From the NCBI RefSeq assembly GCF_000725625.1, contig NZ_KL647084.1, positions 170,745-234,744 of the forward strand: 64,000 nucleotides of DNA, read 5' to 3'. The position numbers were made by a program, and so were the translations under genes. Below the pieces are notes generated by a model. The model did not search any database. It was not told where the DNA came from and worked only from the letters and a program-made list of their open reading frames with translations. Every line of letters begins with the position of its first letter. Within the stretch, counting starts at the first letter, position 1. Shown here in pieces: positions 57,353 to 64,000 of this stretch. This DNA comes from Streptomyces sp. NRRL F-6676 (GTDB taxonomy: Bacteria; Actinomycetota; Actinomycetes; Streptomycetales; Streptomycetaceae).

Positions 57353-59281
57353 GTGCATGAGCGCAAGCCGCGTTGGCGGCTGCCCCTGACCGTCACGGCC
57401 GGCCTGCTGGCCGCCACCGGACTCGCCACCGCCCCGCCCCTCGCCCTCGCGTCGTCCACGGAGTCCTCGGGGTCCTCGGCCAACGCGACCGCGCAGAGCC
57501 AGGACGCCACCCGGCAGAGCGCCTTCGCGCGGGCCGCGGCGGAGTACCACGTGCCCCTGCCCGTCCTGCTCGCCGTCGCCTACCACGAGTCCGCGTGGGA
57601 CGCGCCCGAGGGCGAGCACAGCACCAGCGGCGGCTACGGCCTCATGCATCTCACCGATGTGACGCCGAAGATGATGGCCGCGGGCGAGGCGGGCGCGGCC
57701 GGCCGCGCCGACGCCAAGAAGCTGGCCGCCGACCCGGCCCTGCACACCCTCGACGCGGCGGCCGACCTGACGGGCATGTCGTCCGGCGCGCTGCGCGACG
57801 ACGAGGACGCCAACATCCGCGGCGGCGCCGCCCTGCTCGCCTCCTACGCCAGGGCCACCGTCGGTGACACCCCGTCCGACCCCGGCAAGTGGTACGCCGC
57901 CGTGGCCCGTTACAGCGGCTCCCAGGACGAGCGCGCCGCCCGCGCCTTCGCCGACCGGGTCTTCGCCACGATCCGCGGCGGCGCCGCCGAGACCACCGGG
58001 GACGGCCAGCGCGTACGGCTGTCCGCCGCACCGGACGTCAAGCCCGCCACCGGCCAGCTCGCCGTGCTGGACCTGAAGAAGACGGCCGCGGACGACACCG
58101 AGTGCCCGGCGGAGCTCGACTGCTCCTTCGTCGCGGCGGCATCGGCCAACGGCCAGGTCTCCGACCGGCCCGCCAACGGCATCCGGATCGACTCCATCGT
58201 CATCCACGACACCGAGTCGTCCTACGAGTCGGCCATCAACACCTTCCAGCAGCCGGGCGGCGGTTCGGCGCACTACGTCATCCGCTCCTCGGACGGCGCC
58301 GTGACCCAGATGGTGCCCACCAAGGACCTCTCCTTCCACGCGGGCAACTACTCGGCCAACATGCACTCCCTCGGCATCGAGCACGAGGGGTACGCCGCCT
58401 CCGGGGGCACCTGGTACACCCAGACCGAGTACGAGACCAGCGCCGCCCTCGTCAGATACCTGGCCGACCGCTTCGACATCCCGCTGGACCGGCAGCACAT
58501 CATCGGCCACGACAACGTGGCCGGCCCCAGCTCCGCCCTCGTCTCCGGCATGCACTGGGACCCGGGCCCGTCCTGGGACTGGCAGCGCTTCATGCGCCTG
58601 GTCGAGGCCCCGGCCGACGGCAAGCACGGCGTCGGCCCGGTCGGCACGGCCGTGACGATCACCCCTGGCTACGCGGACAACGAGCAGACCGTGCGGGTGT
58701 GCCCGTCCGACGACCCCACGGGGAACACGCCGGAGTGCACCGAGCGCACCCAGCCGTCCAACTTCGTGTATCTGCGCACCGCGCCCAGCGACACCGCCCC
58801 GCTCTTCGGCGACCAGGCCCTGCACGCCGACGGCGTCGGCACCGACCGTGTCAACGACTGGGGCAGCACCGCGCAGGCCGGTCAGCAGTTCGTCGTCGCC
58901 GGGCGCGAGGGCGACTGGACGGCCATCTGGTTCAGCGGCGAGAAGGTGTGGTTCCACAACCCGCACGGCTGCAACACGACCCCCGCCCACGACGTGACGC
59001 TGGTCGGCGCGGCCGGCACCTCGCCGGTGGCGGTGTACGGGTCGAGCTACCCGGACGCCGACGAGTACCCCGACGGCCTCTCGCCCTCCACCCAGGCCCC
59101 GCTCAGCGCCTACCGGGTGCCGCCCGGCCAGGCCTACGTGGCCACCGCGCAGGCCGAGCCCACCGACGACTACTTCCCCTCCAGTGGCCGGGTCGTGACC
59201 GGCGGCAAGAAGATGTACACCATCCAGTACAACCACCGCACGGCCCTGGTGTACGAGGGTGACGTGACCGCCGGGAAGTGA
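57353..59281 (+). CDS. secreted N-acetylmuramoyl-L-alanine amidase with lysozyme-like N-terminal domain
   Basis: A 642-residue secreted wall hydrolase. Signal peptide to about residue 35 ([20 protein letters not shown]); a lysozyme/transglycosylase-like domain (about 50-205; [19 protein letters not shown] with the catalytic Glu, GYGLMHLTD); then an Amidase_2/PGRP domain (about 275-430) with zinc ligands in SIVIHDTE, and [11 protein letters not shown]...[10 protein letters not shown]; then SH3-like repeats ([41 protein letters not shown]). It cleaves both glycan-adjacent and peptide links of peptidoglycan by inference. GTG 57353 follows an AGG-type site. A strong terminator follows. Confidence 0.88.
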   Translation: MHERKPRWRLPLTVTAGLLAATGLATAPPLALASSTESSGSSANATAQSQDATRQSAFARAAAEYHVPLPVLLAVAYHESAWDAPEGEHSTSGGYGLMHLTDVTPKMMAAGEAGAAGRADAKKLAADPALHTLDAAADLTGMSSGALRDDEDANIRGGAALLASYARATVGDTPSDPGKWYAAVARYSGSQDERAARAFADRVFATIRGGAAETTGDGQRVRLSAAPDVKPATGQLAVLDLKKTAADDTECPAELDCSFVAAASANGQVSDRPANGIRIDSIVIHDTESSYESAINTFQQPGGGSAHYVIRSSDGAVTQMVPTKDLSFHAGNYSANMHSLGIEHEGYAASGGTWYTQTEYETSAALVRYLADRFDIPLDRQHIIGHDNVAGPSSALVSGMHWDPGPSWDWQRFMRLVEAPADGKHGVGPVGTAVTITPGYADNEQTVRVCPSDDPTGNTPECTERTQPSNFVYLRTAPSDTAPLFGDQALHADGVGTDRVNDWGSTAQAGQQFVVAGREGDWTAIWFSGEKVWFHNPHGCNTTPAHDVTLVGAAGTSPVAVYGSSYPDADEYPDGLSPSTQAPLSAYRVPPGQAYVATAQAEPTDDYFPSSGRVVTGGKKMYTIQYNHRTALVYEGDVTAGK

Positions 59282-59299
59282 CGGCACACCGGCACCGAC

Positions 59300-59340
59300 C
59301 GGGCCCCTCGCCCCCGCACCCGCGGCGGGCGAGGGGCCCG
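59300..59340. terminator. bidirectional terminator between amidase and sigma factor genes
   Basis: CGGGCCCCTCGCCC (59300-59313) and GGGCGAGGGGCCCG (59327-59340) are perfect 14-base inverted arms. Confidence 0.85.
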
Positions 59341-59353
59341 TTCCGTTCGCCCC

Positions 59354-60250
59354 TCAGCCGTCCAGCGAGGCCACGTACGGCGCCAGCTTCTCCGGGTTGA
59401 GGATCCACAGGAGCCGGTCGATGCCGTCCGCGCGGGCGTCGATCGACAGCAGCGCCTTCGCCGTCCCCTCGGACGAGACCAGCACCGCCGGACGCCCGTT
59501 GGCCTCCACCCACCGCACCTCGGCATCGGGCCAGAAGCGCGGCGCGAAGGCCACCATGACCTTCGACACATGGGTCCGCCCGACGATCGGGATGCGCGCC
59601 GCGTTGCGGATGCCGCCGCCGTCGGAGTAGTGCACGACGTCGGCGGTGAGGACCCGCTCCAGCGCCGCCAGGTCGCCCGTCCGTGCCGCGGCCACGAACA
59701 CCTCGAGCAGCCTCCGGTGCTCCGCCGGGCTCACCCGCTCCCGGCGCTCGGCGGCCAGATGCCTGCGCGCCCGGCTCACCAGCTGGCGGGCGTTGGCCTC
59801 ACTGGTCTGAAGGATCTCCGCGACCTGCCGGTGCGGGTAGTCGAAGGCCTCCCGGAGCACGTACGCGGCCCGCTCGAGGGGGTTCAGCTTCTCCAGCAGG
59901 AAGAGCACCGCCAGCTCGACGGCCTCGGCGCGCTCCGCGCCCACCTGCGGGTCCGCCCGGGTGTCGAGCGGCTCGGGCAGCCATGGGCCGATGTAGGTCT
60001 CCCGCCGTGCCTGGGCGGACGTGGCCCGGTTGATGGCGAGCCGGGTGGTGACGGTGGTCAGGAACGCCGCCGGTTCACGGACGCCCGTACGGTCGGTGTT
60101 CTGCCAGCGCACCCAGGCGTCCTGGAGGATGTCCTCCGCCTCGGCCGAGCTGCCGAGCATGCGGTAGGCGATGCCGAACAACTGCGGCCGCGCCGCGAGG
60201 AACTGCCGGGTCGCCCGGTCCAGGGAATCGGCCTCGGCCTCGGTCTGCAT
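59354..60250 (-). CDS. ECF41-type sigma factor (SigJ-like) with SnoaL-like C-terminal domain
   Basis: A 298-residue sigma factor: region 2 (LFGIAYRMLGSSAEAEDILQDAWVRWQ), region 4 (LNPLERAAYVLREAFDYPHRQVAEILQTSEANARQLVSRARRHL), then a SnoaL-like domain (LLEVFVAAARTGDLAALERVLTADVVHYSDGGG) that holds the family's DGGG and NPEKL motifs. In ECF41 proteins this extension replaces an anti-sigma factor. ATG 60250 has GGAAGGGAC upstream. The neighbouring gene encodes a carboxymuconolactone decarboxylase-like protein, the standard ECF41 partner, and an ECF41-like promoter lies in front of that gene. Confidence 0.93.
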   Translation of the reverse strand: MQTEAEADSLDRATRQFLAARPQLFGIAYRMLGSSAEAEDILQDAWVRWQNTDRTGVREPAAFLTTVTTRLAINRATSAQARRETYIGPWLPEPLDTRADPQVGAERAEAVELAVLFLLEKLNPLERAAYVLREAFDYPHRQVAEILQTSEANARQLVSRARRHLAAERRERVSPAEHRRLLEVFVAAARTGDLAALERVLTADVVHYSDGGGIRNAARIPIVGRTHVSKVMVAFAPRFWPDAEVRWVEANGRPAVLVSSEGTAKALLSIDARADGIDRLLWILNPEKLAPYVASLDG

Positions 60251-60357
60251 GCTCGTCCCTTCCGGCGGCGGGGCGCCCATGCTATCGCCGCCCCGCCGGC
60301 ACACGCGCGGGAGCCGCCCCCGGACCCGGGACGGCTCCCACGCGTTGCGAGTGCCGC

Positions 60358-60831
60358 TCAGCCGAACTGCCCGGGCTGGTAGCCGCCGGCCGGCTGCTGG
60401 TTGATCACGTTGATGCGGTTGTAGGCGTTGATGACGGCGATGAGCGAGATCAGCGCCACCAGCTGCTCCTCGTCGTAGTGCTTCGCGGCGCGCGCCCAGG
60501 CGTCGTCGGTGACGCCGCCGGAGGCGTCGGCGAGGCGCGTGCCCTGCTCCGTCAGCTCCAGTGCGGCCCGCTCCGCCTCGGTGAACACCGTGGCCTCGCG
60601 CCAGGCGGCCACCAGGTTGAGCCGCACGGAGGTCTCCCCGGCGGCGGCGGCGTCCTTGGTGTGCATGTCGGTGCAGAACCCGCACCCGTTGATCTGGCTG
60701 GCGCGGATCTTCACCAGCTCCTGGGTGGCGGCCGGCAGCCCGGCGTCCGAGGCCGCCTTCCCCGCCGAGTTGATGTGCTTCAGCACCTTGCCGCCGAGCG
60801 CACTGCCGAAGTAGTCGAGCCGCGATTCCAT
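60358..60831 (-). CDS. carboxymuconolactone decarboxylase/AhpD-like protein, ECF41 target
   Basis: A 157-residue AhpD-fold protein. Peroxidase-type motif: INGCGFCTDMHTKDA with Cys50, Cys53 and His57. Family text continues with ELVKIRASQ and ALELTEQGTRLAD, and ends VALISLIAVINAYNRINV. It probably detoxifies peroxide or reactive electrophiles. AGGAG upstream fixes the ATG at 60831. It is upstream of the sigma factor gene, 107 bases apart on the same strand, so both are likely transcribed from the ECF41 promoter. Confidence 0.92.
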   Translation of the reverse strand: MESRLDYFGSALGGKVLKHINSAGKAASDAGLPAATQELVKIRASQINGCGFCTDMHTKDAAAAGETSVRLNLVAAWREATVFTEAERAALELTEQGTRLADASGGVTDDAWARAAKHYDEEQLVALISLIAVINAYNRINVINQQPAGGYQPGQFG

Positions 60832-60868
60832 GGTGAACTCCTGGTCGAGTAGCCGGTTACACACTGCT

Positions 60869-60895
60869 GACCGGACAGGCCCACGGGATGTGACA
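60869..60895 (-). promoter_or_regulatory. ECF41-type promoter
   Basis: On the minus strand TGTCACA (60895-60889) is followed after 15-16 bases by CGGTC (60873-60869), close to the published ECF41 pattern TGTCACA-N16-CGTC. It lies about 40 bases upstream of the AhpD-like gene, so the sigma factor probably activates its own operon. Confidence 0.75.
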
Positions 60896-61100
60896 CGCCT
60901 CCGGGAAGAAATCCGAATGGGTGCCGTGGGCGGGCGGGGCACGGGCGGTCTGCGTACGTTCGGTGACGAGCGCGTCACCCTGTGATGCGGGCCTCTCGGC
61001 CCGCCGCGGGCGGAGGACGCGGCTCCGGGCCGGTTGCCGGTCCGTTCCCCATCCCGCCCGCGCAGGGGAGTCGCCCCCGCGCCGGCCCGGCGGAAGGTTC

Positions 61101-62018
61101 ATGGAAGTGGCGATATCCCTTGCCCGGCGCGTCACGGTGGTGGCGGCGTGTACGGCGTCCCTGGTTCTCACGGGTGGTCCGGCGGCGTGGAGCGTGCCCG
61201 CCGCCACCGTCGTCGCGGCCCCGCACGGCGGCCCGGCCCCGCGCGGCGGTGACACCGAGGACCGTGCGCCGATGCCGGCGGACCCGATGGCCTACGAGTT
61301 CGGCCGGACCCTGGCGTCACTGGACGTGGAGGAGCTCGAGACGACGTTCCTCGCCCAGATCGTCGCCCAGTACCGGACCGTCGTCGACATGGCGCGGCTC
61401 GAGGTCGAACGCGGCGCCGACGCCGCCGTCCGCGACCGGGCCAGGGCCATGGTCACCGACCGCGGGCAGCAGGCCGAGCAGTGCGAGAAGTGGCTGCACG
61501 ACTGGTACGGCATGACGCCGGAGCAGGCCATGGACAAGGCGCCGGCGAAGGCCCGCGAGCAGATGGCCGCGCTGCGGCAGGGCATGGCGCGGATGACCGA
61601 CGACCTGCGCAAGGTCGACAAGGGCGAGAAGTTCGACACCGAGTTCGCGCGCCGGATGGTCTCCCTGCACTCCGCCGCCGCCGTCGAATACTCCGAACCG
61701 CAGGTGCGCGCCACGCACCCGGAGCTGCGCGCGGCGGCGGCCTCCGGCATGAACTCCCAGCTCGCCGGGGTCACCGAACTGATCGGCTGGCTGACCGGCC
61801 AGGTCGCCGACGCCCAGGACAGGGGGGCGCTGCCCACGACCCCGCAGACGCCCCAGGCCCCGGTGCCCCAGGGCGCGGCGCACGCCGGCGCCGGCGGCAC
61901 CCAGGGGCCGGCCGCCCCGCTGACGGCGGCCGCCGGCGGCGCGCTGCTCGCGGTGGGCGGCGGCTTCGCTCTGACGCTGCTGCGCCGCAGGCGCGCGACC
62001 GTGCGGCAGCGGGGCTGA
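61101..62018 (+). CDS. DUF305 family protein, secreted and membrane-anchored
   Basis: A 305-residue protein: signal peptide to about residue 40, then a ferritin-like DUF305 domain (about 60-225) with two homologous helix pairs: QIVAQYRTVVDMARLEVERGADAAVRDRARAMVTDRGQQAEQCEKWL and FARRMVSLHSAAAVEYSEPQVRATHPELRAAAASGMNSQLAGVTEL. The usual metal-binding HH pairs of DUF305 are replaced (only single His remain), so metal binding is doubtful. A Pro/Gln/Ala linker precedes a C-terminal helix (GGALLAVGGGFALTLL) and RRRR, without a recognised LPXTG motif. GGAAGG precedes the ATG. A 13-bp terminator follows. Confidence 0.78.
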   Translation: MEVAISLARRVTVVAACTASLVLTGGPAAWSVPAATVVAAPHGGPAPRGGDTEDRAPMPADPMAYEFGRTLASLDVEELETTFLAQIVAQYRTVVDMARLEVERGADAAVRDRARAMVTDRGQQAEQCEKWLHDWYGMTPEQAMDKAPAKAREQMAALRQGMARMTDDLRKVDKGEKFDTEFARRMVSLHSAAAVEYSEPQVRATHPELRAAAASGMNSQLAGVTELIGWLTGQVADAQDRGALPTTPQTPQAPVPQGAAHAGAGGTQGPAAPLTAAAGGALLAVGGGFALTLLRRRRATVRQRG

Positions 62019-62030
62019 GCCCGGCCGCGC

Positions 62031-62064
62031 TCCGGCCGCTCCCGACCGGAAGGGAGCGGCCGGA
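62031..62064 (+). terminator. terminator of DUF305 gene
   Basis: TCCGGCCGCTCCC (62031-62043) and GGGAGCGGCCGGA (62052-62064) are perfect inverted arms around an eight-base loop. Confidence 0.85.
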
Positions 62065-62088
62065 ACGCGGTACCTCGGACACCGCGCT

Positions 62089-62168
62089 CAACAAATCGAG
62101 ACACATGCAAAAGTCTGTACAAGCTCAAAGCAACAAATCTTGACGAGAACAATCGCCGCGCGTACGTT
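62089..62168 (+). promoter_or_regulatory. arabinofuranosidase promoter with CAACAAATC direct repeats
   Basis: -35 TTGACG (62140-62145), 17 bases, -10 TACGTT (62163-62168). Two exact copies of CAACAAATC (62089-62097 and 62131-62139) are 42 bases apart, four helical turns; the second abuts the -35. The stretch is unusually AT-rich for this genome and could bind an activator. Confidence 0.6.
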
Positions 62169-62252
62169 CCGCAACGGCCGCAGGTGCGTGAATTCGGCCT
62201 GCCCGCCCACCCGTTGGAAGCTCCGCCCCCACCTTCCGCCGAGGAGTGCGCC

Positions 62253-64000
62253 GTGCACGGAACGAGACGTATTGTCATGCTCAGAACCAGAGTGCGGGGG
62301 CGGCTGCTGTCCCTCCTCGCCGTCCTCGGACTCGCCCTGGGCGCCCTGGTCGGCCTGCCCGGGGCGGCCCAGGCCGCCGGTTCGCTGCCGTGCGACCTCT
62401 ACGGCGACGCCGGCACCCCCTGCGTCGCCGCGCACAGCACCGTGCGCGCCCTGTTCTCCTCGTACGACGGCCCCCTGTACCGGGTCACGCGCGTCTCGGA
62501 CGGCGCCGCCACCGACATCGGGCTGCTGGCGCCGGGCGGTTACGCCGACGCCGGGCGCCAAGACACCTTCTGCGGCGGCACGAGCTGCCGTATCACCCGG
62601 ATCTACGACCAGACCTCGCGCCACAACGACCTCAACCCCGGCCCCGCGGGCACCGCCGGCATGGGCGCGGACCGCGGCGCCGACGCCAGCGAACTCGCCG
62701 TCACCGCCGGCGGTCACAAGGTGTACGGCATCTTCACCTCGCCCGGCGTCGGCTACCGCTCCACGGGCGCCGCCTCCGGTGTCGCGGTCAACGGGCAGCC
62801 CGAGGGCGTCTACATGGTGGCCAGCGGCACCCACGTCGGCTCCGCCTGCTGCTTCGACTACGGCAACGCCGAGAGCACCCCGGCCGACACCGGCAACGGT
62901 CACATGGACGCCGTGTCCATCGCCACCACCTGCTACTTCGCGCCCTGCACCGGCTCCGGGCCGTGGGTCGAGGCCGACCTGGAGAACGGCATGTTCCAGG
63001 GCGACAACGGCTCCAACACCGCCAACCGCGGCAACAACAGCACCTACGTCACGGCCGTGCTGAAGAACAACGGGCAGACCCGGTACGCGCTCAAGGGCGG
63101 CAACTCGCAGTCCGGCGGGCTGACCACCTGGTGGGACGGCGGACTGCCCACCCGCGGCGGCTACCAGCCCATGCACCAGGAGGGCGGCATCATCCTGGGC
63201 ACCGGCGGTGACAACAGCAACTGGAACATGGGCACGTTCTTCGAGGGTGCGATGGTCTCGGGCTACCCGAGCGACGCCGTCGAGAACGCGGTCCAGGCGA
63301 ACATCGTCTCCGTCGGCTACTCCGGCCAGACCAACGTGCCCAACGGCCCCCAGGGCACCATCACCGGGCCCGGCGGCAAGTGCGTCGACGTGGCCGCCGA
63401 CGACACCGGGGTCAACGGCGCCGCCGTGCAGCTGTGGGACTGCCAGTCCTACGCGGAGGACCAGCACTGGACCCACAACCCCGACGGCTCCCTCTCCACG
63501 CTCGGCCGGTGCCTGGACATCGAGAACAACGGCACGGCCAACGGTGCCAAGCTGGAGCTGTGGGACTGCAACGGGGTGGGCGGCCAGAAGTGGGTGCGGC
63601 AGGCGGACGGTTCGCTGCGCAACCCGCAGTCCGGGCGGTGCCTGGACTCGCCCAGCGGCGCCACCGGCAACGGCACCCGGTTGCAGATCTACGACTGCAA
63701 CGGCTCGGCCGCGCAGAAGTTCTCGGTCGACGCCGGTTCACCGGTGGCCGGTCCGGGGAGCAAGTGCGTGGACGTCGCCGCCGACGACACCGGGGTGAAC
63801 GGCACCGCCGTGCAGCTCTGGGACTGCCAGAGCTGGGCCGTCGACCAGCACTGGTACCACGCCTCCGACACCTCGCTGCGCACCCTGGGCCGGTGCCTGG
63901 ACATCGAGAACAACGGCACGGCCAACGGTGCCAAGGTCGAGCTGTGGGACTGCAACGGGGTGGGCGGCCAGAAGTGGGTGCAGCAGGCGGACGGTTCGCT
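62253..64000 (+). CDS. secreted GH54 alpha-L-arabinofuranosidase with tandem CBM13 domains (3' end outside window)
   Basis: The frame is open to the window end (582 codons seen). Signal peptide to about residue 41 (LLSLLAVLGLALGALVGLPGAAQAA). The GH54 catalytic domain follows (about 43-365): LPCDLYGDAGTPCVAAHSTVRALFSSYDGPLYRVTR, IYDQTSRHNDLNP, WVEADLENGMFQG with the probable nucleophile Glu, and YPSDAVENAVQANIVSVGYSG. From about residue 370 come ricin-type CBM13 modules with repeated QHW/QKW motifs; the second copy begins 128 residues after the first. Fungal GH54 enzymes carry CBM42 instead. It removes arabinose side chains from arabinoxylan. GAGGAG fits the GTG at 62253; an ATG at 62277 is the alternative. 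Confidence 0.88.
   Translation, partial: MHGTRRIVMLRTRVRGRLLSLLAVLGLALGALVGLPGAAQAAGSLPCDLYGDAGTPCVAAHSTVRALFSSYDGPLYRVTRVSDGAATDIGLLAPGGYADAGRQDTFCGGTSCRITRIYDQTSRHNDLNPGPAGTAGMGADRGADASELAVTAGGHKVYGIFTSPGVGYRSTGAASGVAVNGQPEGVYMVASGTHVGSACCFDYGNAESTPADTGNGHMDAVSIATTCYFAPCTGSGPWVEADLENGMFQGDNGSNTANRGNNSTYVTAVLKNNGQTRYALKGGNSQSGGLTTWWDGGLPTRGGYQPMHQEGGIILGTGGDNSNWNMGTFFEGAMVSGYPSDAVENAVQANIVSVGYSGQTNVPNGPQGTITGPGGKCVDVAADDTGVNGAAVQLWDCQSYAEDQHWTHNPDGSLSTLGRCLDIENNGTANGAKLELWDCNGVGGQKWVRQADGSLRNPQSGRCLDSPSGATGNGTRLQIYDCNGSAAQKFSVDAGSPVAGPGSKCVDVAADDTGVNGTAVQLWDCQSWAVDQHWYHASDTSLRTLGRCLDIENNGTANGAKVELWDCNGVGGQKWVQQADGS
63381..64000 (+). repeat. 384-bp direct repeat of CBM13 coding sequence
   Basis: The unit starting TGCGTCGACG at 63381 returns at 63765 (period 384, i.e. 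128 codons). The stretch from 63501 and its copy from 63885 are almost identical for over 100 bases. Confidence 0.85.

Noticed and set aside
54557..59287. Very long open frame of about 1576 codons on the minus strand
   Set aside because: It is antisense to the phosphatase and amidase genes, whose domains are unmistakable. Its Gly/Arg/Val-rich composition is the usual shadow of GC-rich coding DNA.

Overview
The window is 64 kb of very GC-rich, densely coded DNA with strong third-position GC bias, frequent GTG starts, many ATGA/GTGA stop-start overlaps, and families typical of Streptomyces (BlaI/M56 pair, DUF574-type methyltransferases, SpoIIE-type phosphatases, ECF41 sigma factor, CE4 and GH11 hemicellulases, Ku, Csp, DmdR-type iron box). 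It reads as Streptomyces chromosome, mostly conserved or catabolic genes. I see no rRNA or canonical tRNA, no integrase, transposase or CRISPR array, and no antibiotic biosynthetic cluster.

Layout. 1-10 kb: 5' end of a sensor kinase, a small methyltransferase, DUF1264 and DUF2267 proteins, an HIBADH-type dehydrogenase, a YqjM-like ene-reductase, a UPF0718/TIGR03943 membrane pair, a PF04672 methyltransferase, BlaI plus M56 peptidase, TerB. 10-20 kb: a free-standing structured RNA with its own promoter and terminator, DinB protein, MerR regulator divergent from a second ene-reductase, a secreted small protein, TetR plus SGNH esterase, then benzaldehyde dehydrogenase and benzoylformate decarboxylase divergent from a LysR regulator, and a eukaryote-like cyclophilin. 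20-26 kb: MHS-type MFS transporter, Ku with a SAP-like tail, a coiled-coil protein, an anti-sigma-type ATPase, a Ca2+/cation exchanger. 26-32 kb: the phenylacetate module paaK-paaI divergent from paaABCDE with PaaR-type operators in between. 32-36 kb: a siderophore ABC importer with a double-length permease under an iron box. 36-41 kb: TetR divergent from an amidase-permease pair, then the CpeA/CpeB-type antiporter pair. 41-46 kb: a repeat-filled gap, DEAD-box helicase, cold-shock protein with long leader, PAS/GAF/SpoIIE phosphatase, a lone RhaS-like binding protein. 46-54 kb: SGNH hydrolases, hemerythrin, DedA, HAD phosphatase, then a GH11 xylanase and CE4 esterase operon. 54-64 kb: a large SpoIIE/HATPase phosphatase, a cell-wall amidase, ECF41 sigma factor with its AhpD-like partner, a DUF305 protein, and the 5' part of a GH54 arabinofuranosidase with CBM13 lectin domains.

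How it works together. Several neighbouring sets form coherent pathways: aromatic acid breakdown (phenylacetyl-CoA epoxidase; benzoylformate to benzoate), hemicellulose attack (xylanase, acetylxylan esterase, arabinofuranosidase), iron-siderophore uptake, and cation/proton exchange probably read out by c-di-AMP. Many intergenic regions hold well-formed operators that match the adjacent regulator.

The least explained items are the tRNA-like RNA at about 10203-10349, an intrinsic-terminator-like hairpin inside the csp leader, and the xylanase and esterase that share a near-identical, linkerless, N-terminally cut binding module.
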